This document shows positions 33,177 to 42,799 of a DNA stretch of 64,000 bases, piece after piece. Each line of letters starts with the position of its first letter. Position 1 is the stretch's first letter. Below the pieces are notes generated by a model, which was not told where the DNA came from, searched no databases, and was given only the letters and a program-made list of their open reading frames with translations. A program made the position numbers and the translations under genes. This stretch comes from Sphingobacteriaceae bacterium (GTDB taxonomy: Bacteria > Bacteroidota > Bacteroidia > Sphingobacteriales > Sphingobacteriaceae): assembly GCA_029266635.1 (NCBI GenBank), contig JAQSWM010000007.1, forward strand, positions 1-64,000, given 5' to 3'.

Positions 33177-33968
33177 TTATCGGATTAACAAGCGGGAGAA
33201 TATCAGCAATTGAAAGGCTGCCCAGGTGAAGTTTAATGACGAACCCACATGAATAAGCCTGGTTCTGCGTATATGCTCAAACAACATCAACCCGGCTACC
33301 AGAATTGCATAAATATGGAAGACTAAAAAAGGGATGGGTATAATTAAGTTTAGTACAACAACCGGTAGGAACAGCAAAGCTTCCATGAAGGTAATGGTAG
33401 CCAGGTTGCCGAGATAATCCCAGGTTTTTGCATCGGCGATAAGCCTGCAGATTATGCCTTGAAAAAGAAACATCGCGGCCACATATATCTCGACTAAGCC
33501 GGAGGATTTTATGTAGCCGGAAAAGATGAGCGCAGCACCAGTGCCGAGCAAAAATATATAAGTTAGCCTGTAGTGCAGCTTAAACGTGGGCTGCAACCTA
33601 AACCCCGAGTTATTTGGCGGAGGGACTATTACGCGTCGGTTGAAGGAGATGAACGCATATATTTTGCTCATCAGCCAGGCGAATGGCTTAAAGGAAAAGA
33701 ACGGGCGCAAAGTTGGGAACGAGTTGGCAAGCACCACAAAGAGGCTGTAAATGCCATAAGTAACCTCGCCTGTATTGTTGTTGATGAGGGCGATCTCGTC
33801 CACCGCCCGCTGCTGATCTACAAATGGGCAGCTCTCGGGCGGAGTTTGCTGGTAAGAAGCCCGGCCCTTTTCATCTAACATGCCCGAATTTACGAGCGCC
33901 TTGCTGTACAGGCTGCACATCGGGCACTCGGAATCGTACAGGATGGTGTAATTGTCAAGTTTCTTCAC
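33177..33968 (-). CDS. DCC-family (DUF393) thiol-disulfide protein with membrane segments
   Basis: A 263-residue protein that begins with the DCC motif LYDSECPMCSL (Asp12, Cys15, Cys18), a thioredoxin-like disulfide site. Residues 1-110 form that domain. The remainder has four to five hydrophobic segments (for example YIFLLGTGAALIFSGYI and LFLPVVVLNLIIPIPFLVFH), making it a membrane protein. DCC proteins are thought to be thiol oxidoreductases, but substrates are unknown. It is divergent in function from the Kai genes, with a 175-bp gap to kaiC that should hold the kai promoter. Confidence 0.8.
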   Translation of the reverse strand: MKKLDNYTILYDSECPMCSLYSKALVNSGMLDEKGRASYQQTPPESCPFVDQQRAVDEIALINNNTGEVTYGIYSLFVVLANSFPTLRPFFSFKPFAWLMSKIYAFISFNRRVIVPPPNNSGFRLQPTFKLHYRLTYIFLLGTGAALIFSGYIKSSGLVEIYVAAMFLFQGIICRLIADAKTWDYLGNLATITFMEALLFLPVVVLNLIIPIPFLVFHIYAILVAGLMLFEHIRRTRLIHVGSSLNFTWAAFQLLIFSRLLIR

Positions 33969-34001
33969 TTAACAGCTTTTGCTGTAAAGCTACAGATTAT
34001 C

Positions 34002-34526
34002 TCAACGGCTCGCTGCACGCCTGCCATGGCGATCTACATTCTCTCTGATCTTGCCATAAAAGGAAATAGGCTGGCTGTTGTTGCTAATTACATACAAGGT
34101 TGCGTACCCATCGGTGGAGATCGATAAAGCCATTTGTCGCGGCTTTGCAATATCGCTGAAAGTGATCTGGATATCGGTGCCGCCACGCCTGTCGGTTTTG
34201 GTGGTATAGGTAAAGTCAGACGATGAAAAATCAAGCGGTCCGCGGGTTGCATCCATCGGCGCAGAATACGCAACCCCGAAATAAGGCAGATAACATGACA
34301 CAGAATCGTTCTTTATAGATAAGGAGTAACTGTATGTAAGCTGCCTCGATGGCATGGATGTAGGTTGCACCGATGTGGGTTCAAAAACGAAGTCTTTCGA
34401 CTTTATTAGTCTTTCGATGTGCGCCTGTTCTGCTTTCCGCTTCTCTGCTTTTGTTTGTGCCATTATTGGCAAGCTCAGAAAAACAAAAGCACATATTGCC
34501 AGAAATGATATTGATTGCTTTTTCAT
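34002..34526 (-). CDS. DUF4251 exported protein
   Basis: A 174-residue protein with a signal peptide ending PIMAQ. The mature part (KAEKRKAEQAHIERLIKSKD, FVFEPTSVQPTSMPSRQLTY, YLPYFGVAYSAPM, KIRENVDRHG) matches the DUF4251 family, common in Bacteroidetes and of unknown function. It stands alone, with 178 bp to the divergent upstream gene. Confidence 0.82.
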   Translation of the reverse strand: MKKQSISFLAICAFVFLSLPIMAQTKAEKRKAEQAHIERLIKSKDFVFEPTSVQPTSMPSRQLTYSYSLSIKNDSVSCYLPYFGVAYSAPMDATRGPLDFSSSDFTYTTKTDRRGGTDIQITFSDIAKPRQMALSISTDGYATLYVISNNSQPISFYGKIRENVDRHGRRAASR

Positions 34527-34641
34527 AATATAATAATAAAACTATAGCTCCTCATGTTTTATTGCTTAGACCCCGGCACCTGCGGATCTCGGCGAAAGCT
34601 TAAAATATGACGTTTTTACGAGAACACGAAAGCTGTAGCCC

Positions 34642-34672
34642 TTGAAAATTAACGCCGTAAAGTTTACCTTTG
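34642..34672 (+). promoter_or_regulatory. Bacteroidetes-type promoter of the oxoamine synthase gene
   Basis: TTG at 34642-34644, a 20-bp spacer and a perfect -7 element TACCTTTG at 34665-34672. It is the best promoter match in the window and lies 32 bp before the TTG start codon at 34705. Confidence 0.6.
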
Positions 34673-34704
34673 CACCTTGTATTTACACCTTAAATTAGTT
34701 TCCA

Positions 34705-35946
34705 TTGGACTTATTTGATAAAATCACAAAGCATATGGGCCCGCTCGGGCAGCACCAGAAATGGTCGCACGGATATTTTTCTTTTCCTAAACTGGAAGGC
34801 GAAATAGCACCTCACATGCAATTCAGAGGCAAAGATCATTTAGTTTGGAGTTTGAATAATTACCTGGGCTTGGCCAACCATCCGGAAGTCCGCGAGGCTG
34901 ATGCCAAAGCGGCGGCTGATTACGGGATGGCTTACCCGATGGGCGCCCGCATGATGTCGGGAAATTCCTCACAGCACGAGGCACTTGAAAAAGATCTTGC
35001 TGAATTTGTTAGGAAAGATGATGCGTTTCTGCTGAACTATGGCTACCAGGGAATGGTTTCCATCATTGATGCGCTTGTTGACCGCTTTGACGTGATTGTA
35101 TATGATGCAGAATCGCACGCATGTATAATAGACGGATTGAGGCTGCACATGGGCAAGCGCTTTGTTTACAAACACAACGATATTGAGAGCTGCAGAAAGC
35201 AACTGGAACGGGCCACTAAGCTGGTTCAGGAGTCGGGCGGCGGCATTCTCGTGATAACTGAAGGCGTTTTCGGAATGTCGGGAGCGCAAGGCAAACTGAA
35301 AGAGATTTGTGATCTGAAATCAGAATTCAATTTCCGTTTACTGGTAGACGATGCACACGGCTTTGGCACAATGGGCAAAACCGGCGCCGGCACACACGAA
35401 GCTCAGGATTGCATAGATGGTGTTGATGTGTATTTCGGCACATTTGCAAAATCGATGGCAGGTATTGGTGCTTTCGTAGCGTCTTCTCAGGAGATCGTTA
35501 ATTTTTTACGATATAATATGCGTTCTCAAACATTCGCTAAAGCATTGCCAATGCCGATGGTTATAGGTTTGAGAAAGCGCCTCGAGTTGCTGCGTTCAAA
35601 ACCAGAATTGCGTGAAAAGCTTTGGCATGTAGCCACTGAGCTTCAAAAAGGCTTACGCGAACGTGGCTTCGATCTCGGAATTACCGATACAATGGTAACC
35701 CCTGTGTTTTTGAAAGGCGAGCTGAATGAGGCCACCGCACTCACCATGGACCTTCGTGAGAATTACGGTATTTTCTGTTCGATCGTATTGTATCCGGTTA
35801 TCCCGAAAGGGCTGATCGAATTGCGGATAATTCCAACAGCAATGCACACCCTGGAAGATGTTAACCGCACTTTGGAGGCATTTTCTGAGGTTTCTGAAAA
35901 ACTGAAATCAGGCGTTTATAAAGAGCAAAAATTCGCGATCAGCTAA
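34705..35946 (+). CDS. Alpha-oxoamine synthase family PLP enzyme (serine palmitoyltransferase/KBL-like)
   Basis: A fold-type I PLP enzyme of 413 residues related to serine palmitoyltransferase and 2-amino-3-ketobutyrate CoA ligase. Visible are WSLNNYLGLANHPEV, MMSGNSSQHEALEKDLAEF, the PLP-stacking YDAESHACIIDGLR, LLVDDAHGFGTMGKTGAG, and the Schiff-base lysine in FGTFAKSMAGIGAF. Bacteroidetes make sphingolipids, so a role in long-chain base synthesis is plausible, but the N terminus differs from the Sphingobacterium serine palmitoyltransferase as I recall it. The acyl-CoA and amino-acid substrates are uncertain. Start: TTG at 34705 (MDLFDKITKHMGPLG), since a stop at 34696-34698 closes the frame upstream. 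Confidence 0.83.
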   Translation: MDLFDKITKHMGPLGQHQKWSHGYFSFPKLEGEIAPHMQFRGKDHLVWSLNNYLGLANHPEVREADAKAAADYGMAYPMGARMMSGNSSQHEALEKDLAEFVRKDDAFLLNYGYQGMVSIIDALVDRFDVIVYDAESHACIIDGLRLHMGKRFVYKHNDIESCRKQLERATKLVQESGGGILVITEGVFGMSGAQGKLKEICDLKSEFNFRLLVDDAHGFGTMGKTGAGTHEAQDCIDGVDVYFGTFAKSMAGIGAFVASSQEIVNFLRYNMRSQTFAKALPMPMVIGLRKRLELLRSKPELREKLWHVATELQKGLRERGFDLGITDTMVTPVFLKGELNEATALTMDLRENYGIFCSIVLYPVIPKGLIELRIIPTAMHTLEDVNRTLEAFSEVSEKLKSGVYKEQKFAIS

Positions 35947-35971
35947 TCACCTGTGATTAAAAAATTGCATG

Positions 35972-36000
35972 AGCCTTCTCCTTACGGGGAAGGCTTTTTA
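35972..36000 (+). terminator. Terminator after the oxoamine synthase gene
   Basis: A 10-bp stem AGCCTTCTCC/GGGGAAGGCT with a 4-base TTAC loop and a T run, 25 bp after the stop codon. Confidence 0.75.
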
Positions 36001-36130
36001 CTTAACAAACTTCGGTGAGTGTTGATAAATACCCTCAAAACTGCCTGTATCGCCCATGTTGTGGAAAAAAAAACTGTTTAAATAGTAGTTATTTTAGTGT
36101 CGCGATATTTTTTTTTACAGAAAAAGCTTC

Positions 36131-36138
36131 TACTTTAG
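36131..36138 (+). promoter_or_regulatory. Possible -7 element of the Hc1 gene
   Basis: TACTTTAG differs from TAnnTTTG at one base and lies 49 bp before the ATG at 36188. No clear -33 TTTG precedes it, only an A/T-rich run, so it is tentative. Confidence 0.28.
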
Positions 36139-36187
36139 TCCGAAGCAATAACTAGTAACCTCATCAAACTAAAAGGAGTAACTTAAA

Positions 36188-36364
36188 ATGAAAAAATTCA
36201 ACGAAGTAAAAGAACTAATTGCAGGCCTGGAAGGTGATGCTGACAAGTTTTACAACAAAGGCAACAGCGCTGCCGGAACACGTGTTAGAAAAGGAATGCA
36301 GGATTTGAAAAACCTTGCACAGGCTATCCGCTTAGAAATTCAGGAATCAAAAAACCAAGCATAA
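36188..36364 (+). CDS. Histone H1-like protein (Hc1 family)
   Basis: A 58-residue basic protein, MKKFNEVKELIAGLEGDADK followed by FYNKGNSAAGTRVRKGMQDL and KNLAQAIRLEIQESKNQA. This is the short Hc1/histone-H1-like protein found throughout Bacteroidetes, thought to bind DNA or nucleoid components; its role is not well established. It has a clean ATG, a purine-rich AAAAGGAG just upstream of it and its own terminator, so it is a monocistronic and probably well-expressed gene. Confidence 0.85.
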   Translation: MKKFNEVKELIAGLEGDADKFYNKGNSAAGTRVRKGMQDLKNLAQAIRLEIQESKNQA

Positions 36365-36393
36365 TTTCTTTTCCTGTAAAAAACATTAACAGA

Positions 36394-36419
36394 AACGCCC
36401 GGCTTGCCGGGCGTTCTTT
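36394..36419 (+). terminator. Terminator of the Hc1 gene
   Basis: A 10-bp inverted repeat AACGCCCGGC/GCCGGGCGTT 30 bp after the stop codon, followed by TCTTTG. A strong GC-rich stem with a modest T tract. Confidence 0.7.
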
Positions 36420-36448
36420 GTTAGTCGGTATTCAGTTCAGAATTCAGT

Positions 36449-37330
36449 TCAATTCGACAGATTTCTAACCTCGTCTTTAATTTGCTGCAAGGTTCCTTGA
36501 CCCACATTCACAAGGGGGAGCCTGAGCGTATCGCCACAAACTCCCAGCTCCTTCAGCCCTGCTTTTACACCGGCCGGATTCCCTTCCACGAAACAGAGCT
36601 CCGTGAACTTCAGCAAACTATAATGAAGTGGCTGCGCTTCCCTGAACTTTCCGTCTAAACAAAGCCTCACCATGTCGGATAGTATTCGCGGGAATGCATT
36701 GCCAACCACGGAAATTAAACCCGCTGCACCCAAAGCGATCATGGGCAGCGTTACGGGATCGTCGCCTGAGATGAGCAGGAAACCTTCAGGCTTTTCTTTT
36801 GCTATTTTGTTGAATTGATTGAAATCGCCGGAAGCCTCTTTAATGGCAATGATGTTTTTGAAATCATGTGCAAGGCGAAGGGTGGTGTCTGCCGTGATGT
36901 TGCTGGCGGTGCGCCCAGGCACATTGTAAAGAATAACAGGCAGGGGTGAAGCTTCAGAAACGGCTTTGTAATGCTGATAAATGCCTTCCTGCGTAGGTTT
37001 GTTGTAGTATGGGCTCACAGAAAGGACAGCATCATAACCTGAGCTGTTAAATTCTTCGAGACTTTTAGTGATCTCAAGAGTATTGTTCCCTCCAATTCCT
37101 ACCACCAGCGGAACCCGCCCCGCAACCGTAGCCGCGGTAAAGCTCCAAACTTCTGTTTTTTCTTCGTGGGTTAAAGTTGCTGATTCGCCGGTTGTGCCGA
37201 GCGAAACCAGGTACTCCACGCCGCCGTCTATCAGAAAGTTTATAAGGTTTTTTAATCCCGCATAATCTATTTTCCCGTCCGCATTGAACGGCGTTACCAT
37301 TGCTACGCCCGTTCCGTAAAATTTATTCAT
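36449..37330 (-). CDS. dapA: 4-Hydroxy-tetrahydrodipicolinate synthase
   Basis: Condenses pyruvate with aspartate semialdehyde on the lysine/diaminopimelate branch. It is 293 residues with the Schiff-base Lys164 in IIAIKEASGD, Tyr135 in ILYNVPGRTASN and the Thr-Thr pair at 46-47 (SLGTTGESATL). This is the same aspartate pool that feeds thrABC at 15-20 kb. It lies 23 bp after ligA on the same strand and may be co-transcribed with it. Confidence 0.96.
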   Translation of the reverse strand: MNKFYGTGVAMVTPFNADGKIDYAGLKNLINFLIDGGVEYLVSLGTTGESATLTHEEKTEVWSFTAATVAGRVPLVVGIGGNNTLEITKSLEEFNSSGYDAVLSVSPYYNKPTQEGIYQHYKAVSEASPLPVILYNVPGRTASNITADTTLRLAHDFKNIIAIKEASGDFNQFNKIAKEKPEGFLLISGDDPVTLPMIALGAAGLISVVGNAFPRILSDMVRLCLDGKFREAQPLHYSLLKFTELCFVEGNPAGVKAGLKELGVCGDTLRLPLVNVGQGTLQQIKDEVRNLSN

Positions 37331-37353
37331 CTATGTTTTCAGTCTTTAAATCG

Positions 37354-39411
<2,058 letters not shown>

Positions 39412-39442
39412 TTAGGCAGAGTGCCGTTGCAGGAAAAGAAAA

Positions 39443-39464
39443 AGCCCCGGGTTTCGCCGGGGCT
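39443..39464 (-). terminator. Terminator of the small Cys-rich gene
   Basis: An 8-bp GC-rich stem AGCCCCGG/CCGGGGCT with a 6-base loop. Read on the minus strand it is followed by a T-rich tract, 12 bp after the stop codon at 39476. Confidence 0.7.
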
Positions 39465-39475
39465 CATTGGAAGGC

Positions 39476-39634
39476 TTATTTTTTAGCCTTGTCCGCATTA
39501 CACTTCATGATGTCGGGGCATTTGCTTTTGCATTCAGTGGTGCACTTCTTTGTACATTTTTTGCAATGAACAGGGTTTGCAAATGAAGATATTGAGAATA
39601 CAGCCAAAAGGGCTATTAATGATAGCTTTTTCAT
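39476..39634 (-). CDS. Small exported Cys-rich protein (52 aa)
   Basis: A 52-residue protein: a signal peptide (MKKLSLIALLAVFSISSFA) then a mature part of about 32 residues with six Cys in the series CKKCTKKCTTECKSKC...C. The clustered Cys and Lys suggest metal binding. It is followed by its own terminator. It lies 49 bp downstream of another small Cys-containing exported protein and is probably in the same transcript. No family was recognised. Confidence 0.68.
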   Translation of the reverse strand: MKKLSLIALLAVFSISSFANPVHCKKCTKKCTTECKSKCPDIMKCNADKAKK

Positions 39635-39682
39635 GATTTTAAGTTTTTAATTAAAGATTCTGTTTGCGTCGTCAAAGGCAGA

Positions 39683-40018
39683 TCAATGCACCTGATCGGC
39701 AGTTGGCGGGTGCCAGACAGACGAGTTAAAATCACTAAGCTTGGTTTGTCCGGGCTCGGGGCGATTAGCCATCACAAGCAGGAACTGCTGCGAAATATTA
39801 GTTTTTTGCGGGATTGTATAAAGCGAAATCAGGGGGCAACTGGCACAAGCCGGGCAACTTGGTTTCTTTTTCCCCTGCTTGTGGCACTGGCGGTCTTTCC
39901 CTCCCATTTTTGTGCAACATTTCATCTCCGTAGCGCTTACTGATTTTAGCTCCTGCTGTGCAAGGGCAACGGGTGCCAGCATAAGGAGGATCAGGACGTA
40001 GGAAATGAATGTTTTCAT
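39683..40018 (-). CDS. Small exported Cys-rich protein (111 aa)
   Basis: A 111-residue protein with a signal peptide (MKTFISYVLILLMLAPVALAQ) and Cys-rich segments MKCCTKMGGKDRQCHK and CPACASCPL. The CC and CPxCxxC arrangement with His and Met residues suggests binding of copper, zinc or another soft metal, but this is pattern only. The small Cys-rich gene at 39476 follows in the same direction. A function in metal handling is inference. Confidence 0.68.
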   Translation of the reverse strand: MKTFISYVLILLMLAPVALAQQELKSVSATEMKCCTKMGGKDRQCHKQGKKKPSCPACASCPLISLYTIPQKTNISQQFLLVMANRPEPGQTKLSDFNSSVWHPPTADQVH

Positions 40019-40113
40019 CGTATCAAATATATTAAGCTATAGGTGAAGCGAGCAAGGTTTTTAATCAGTTTTTATGTGATCTTCGTCACAAAATCTGCTG
40101 GTTGTGCAAGATT

Positions 40114-40319
40114 AGCCCGCAGATGTACGCTGATAGGTTCTGCGAAGATCTGCGAGATCCGCGGGAGAAGAAATCAACCAAGCTGTCGAGAGCAAGAGTC
40201 AACCCGCAGATGCCGCAGATATACGCTGATAGGTTCTGCGAAAATCAGCGAGAGAGAATCGGATCTCTACAGTTAGCCCGCCGATGTATACTGACACTTC
40301 TGCTTAAATCAGCGGGAGA
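40114..40319. repeat. Three copies of a CGCAGAT/CGCTGAT dispersed repeat
   Basis: Three diverged units lie in the 352-bp gap between 40019 and 40370: 40114-40168, 40201-40255 and 40275-40319. Each opens with CCCGC(A/C)GATG, continues through a CGCTGATAGGTTCTGCGAA core and closes with ATC(A/T)GCGnGAGA, so the ends are partly complementary and each could fold into a hairpin. The apparent open frames across them are an effect of the repeat, not genes. Similar CGCAGAT-type repeats are common in Sphingobacteriales and other bacteria, by memory. No other gene is seen in this gap. Confidence 0.72.
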
Positions 40320-40370
40320 CCAACATTACAGCGTGCACCATAATTCATCACGGCCCCTTATCTTAGCTAT

Positions 40371-41036
40371 ATGAAAATCAGAGCAATTGTGACCGGCGCC
40401 TCAGGCATGGTGGGCGAAGGCGTTCTTCATGAGTGTTTGAATGACAATGATGTTGAGCAGGTGCTGGTAATTGGCAGGCGTCCTTGTGGCACAACTCACC
40501 CTAAGATGGTTGAGGTCATTCACAACAATTTCTTTGAGCTGTCGGCAGTGGAAGATAAGCTGATCGGCTACAATGCCTGCTTCTTCTGTTTGGGAGTTTC
40601 TTCTGTCGGGATGAAGGAACCTGAATACACACAACTCACGTACGATCTTACTCTCAAATTTGCCAGCACTGTTGTAAAAAGCAATCCTGATATGGTTTTC
40701 TGCTATGTTTCCGGCGCTTCTACCGATAGTACAGAAAAAGGCAGGATGATGTGGGCGAGGGTGAAGGGGCGAACAGAAAACGATCTATCAAAGCTCCCTT
40801 TCAAAAAAGCCTATATGTTTCGCCCGGGATTTATGCACCCAACGCCGGGGCTAAAGAATACGCTTAAATACTACAAGTACATATTGTGGATGTACCCGCT
40901 TCTGAAAATTGTTTTTCCTGGAAAGGTCTCCACGCTTAAGGCCCTGGGACTGGCGATGATCAATGCTGTGCGAAAAGGATATTCCAAAAGCATCCTCGAA
41001 GTTGATGATATAAAGATCCTCGCAGGAACCGATTGA
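40371..41036 (+). CDS. NAD(P)-binding epimerase-like protein
   Basis: A 221-residue Rossmann-fold protein of the atypical short-chain reductase/epimerase type. The dinucleotide motif is VTGASGMVGEGV at 8-19, followed by VLVIGRRPCG. A conserved FCLGVSSVGM and CYVSGASTDSTEKGRMMWAR occupy the position of the usual catalytic Ser/Tyr-Lys segment, but a clear YxxxK is not present. Resembles YwnB/HTATIP2-like proteins. Substrate unknown. Not obviously in an operon. Confidence 0.75.
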   Translation: MKIRAIVTGASGMVGEGVLHECLNDNDVEQVLVIGRRPCGTTHPKMVEVIHNNFFELSAVEDKLIGYNACFFCLGVSSVGMKEPEYTQLTYDLTLKFASTVVKSNPDMVFCYVSGASTDSTEKGRMMWARVKGRTENDLSKLPFKKAYMFRPGFMHPTPGLKNTLKYYKYILWMYPLLKIVFPGKVSTLKALGLAMINAVRKGYSKSILEVDDIKILAGTD

Positions 41037-41136
41037 CTTACCTGCTCAGCCTTGCCCAAAAACTGGGTTTTTAAGCTTTCGCGAAACTTTTTGATCATGT
41101 CTGTGTTGTGACAACAATAATGCTTAAACTTGCCGC

Positions 41137-41532
41137 GTGAAACGTATTCTTTTAGTGGACGACGACCAGGACATCCTGGATACGCTTGACTTGATTTTAT
41201 CAAAGGAGGGGTATGAAGTCCAAACGCTGAATACGCCCCAAACAATTTTCTCTGTCATTCATCATTATACGCCGGACCTGATCCTGCTTGATATTTTTAT
41301 GAATGAATTCAATGGGCTGGAAATCTGCAAGGCAATTAAGTCGTACTACAACACACAGAAAATTCCCATTATAATCATCTCCTCTCACGAAAGCATCCAC
41401 ACAGCTAAAAGTGAGTTCGGCGCTTCTGACATTGTTATTAAGCCGTTTAATATGGAGCAATTGGTGAGTATTATCAACCAACATCTCAGCAAATCTTCAA
41501 ACGAAGAAGAAACAGTAGAGGCCACAGGTTAA
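41137..41532 (+). CDS. Single-domain response regulator (orphan)
   Basis: A 131-residue receiver domain with no output domain. Phosphoacceptor Asp52 in LILLDIFMNEFNG, acidic pocket VDDDQDIL, switch residue Ser in IIIISSHES and Lys in VIKPFN. Translation starts at GTG 41137 because no ATG is available. No kinase is adjacent on this strand, so its partner may be one of the PAS kinases at 44-57 kb. Receiver-only proteins work by protein-protein contact or as phosphate sinks. Confidence 0.87.
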   Translation: MKRILLVDDDQDILDTLDLILSKEGYEVQTLNTPQTIFSVIHHYTPDLILLDIFMNEFNGLEICKAIKSYYNTQKIPIIIISSHESIHTAKSEFGASDIVIKPFNMEQLVSIINQHLSKSSNEEETVEATG

Positions 41533-41662
41533 TTGCTCCCTTTTCCAGCAAAGCCCCCACACGGTACAGTTTTCTTCCAATTCATGATGGGGGCTTGAAT
41601 GCGCTAAGGCTACTTAAATATTGAGGGCTGATGCCGGTGCTCGCTTTGATGGAGTGTTTTCA

Positions 41663-42676
41663 TTATCTTCCTTGATTAATTTCCGTCATTATTTCAGCAA
41701 ACAACCTCGTCGATTTCAGGCGGTCATTTATATCGTACATCGTGGATACAGTGACCAGTTCATCCACACCGGTTTGATCAAGAAAAGCAAGTATTTTGCG
41801 TTTTACGGTCTCTTTACTGCCCACGAAAGAATACTTAAGCATTTGATAAACCGACGGGTGGCGCAGCAGTCCCTCCAATTCTTCTGTCATTTCCGTTGGT
41901 GGTTGCACCGGCTCCCGGGCTCCGGTCAGAATGCCTACAAACATTTTTATCAGGCTGGTGAACAGCTTTTCTGCTTCCTCATCTGTATCTGCAACATACA
42001 CATTCACCCCAGCTATTGTGTATGGCTTGTTTAGCGAATCGGATGGTTGAAATTCTTCTTTATAGATTTCCAGAGCGTTCAAAAGGTGGGTGGAGGCAAA
42101 GTGGCTGGCAAAAGCGTATGGCAACCCCTTTTTTGCAGCTAAATGCGCACTGTCTGGGCTTGATCCTAAAATATACAGCGGAACATCTGTGCCTTCTGCG
42201 ATAGCTGCCCGAACGCTCGATCTTCTGTTATCCACAAAAAAATACCGTTCAATCTTCTCAACCTCTTCGGGGAAGGCCTGCGCCGCCTGCATAAAATCTG
42301 ACCGTATGGCTGCAGCCGTTTGATGATCTGTTCCCGGCGCTCTGCCAAGTCCCAGGTCAATTCTGTTCGGATAGAGATGAGCCAGCGTTCCAAACTGTTC
42401 GGCTATAACAAGCGGAGAATGATTGGGAAGCATAATGCCACCCGAGCCAACCCGAATGATATCGGTATTTTCCGCAACATATCCAATGAGCAGCGAGGTT
42501 GCGCTACTGCCAATATGAGCTGAATTATGATGCTCTGCAAACCAGATCCGGGTGTAATTGCAAGCCTCAGCTTCTTTGGCCAATGCCAGCGAATTGTTGA
42601 GCGTTTGTTTTATCGTGTTGCCATGTGATACAATGGCTAGCTCTAAAATAGAATAGGAAATATGTTGTTTATCCAT
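41663..42676 (-). CDS. LLM-class flavin-dependent oxidoreductase
   Basis: A luciferase-like TIM-barrel flavoenzyme of 337 residues. Typical features: YSILELAIVSHGN near the start, TRIWFAEHHNSAHIGSSATS (the AEHH motif), IRVGSGGIMLPNHSPLVIAE and RIDLGLGRAPGTD. Uses reduced FMN. The sequence fits the general MsnO8-type subgroup found in many bacteria; the substrate is not known. It lies alone between the orphan receiver and an alcohol dehydrogenase. Confidence 0.87.
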   Translation of the reverse strand: MDKQHISYSILELAIVSHGNTIKQTLNNSLALAKEAEACNYTRIWFAEHHNSAHIGSSATSLLIGYVAENTDIIRVGSGGIMLPNHSPLVIAEQFGTLAHLYPNRIDLGLGRAPGTDHQTAAAIRSDFMQAAQAFPEEVEKIERYFFVDNRRSSVRAAIAEGTDVPLYILGSSPDSAHLAAKKGLPYAFASHFASTHLLNALEIYKEEFQPSDSLNKPYTIAGVNVYVADTDEEAEKLFTSLIKMFVGILTGAREPVQPPTEMTEELEGLLRHPSVYQMLKYSFVGSKETVKRKILAFLDQTGVDELVTVSTMYDINDRLKSTRLFAEIMTEINQGR

Positions 42677-42799
42677 AATGAATCATCAGCAAATTTCGCC
42701 AATCTGTGAAACGCTTTGGCCAGCCGCCAGTCCTTTTTGGATTCCAGAATCTTTTGTGAAGAAGAGGAGGGGTTTTTGTGATCCCCTCCAGCCCATTCT

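Noticed and set aside
40043-40374. Open frames of 77 and 90 codons overlapping the repeats
   Set aside because: They read straight through the CGCAGAT-type repeats, have the repeated LIGSAK/ADRFC pattern that such repeats always give, and lack a plausible start site.
41550-41600. A GC-rich inverted repeat AAGCCCCC / GGGGGCTT after the orphan receiver gene
   Set aside because: The arms are separated by more than 25 bases and no T run follows, so it is not a convincing terminator.
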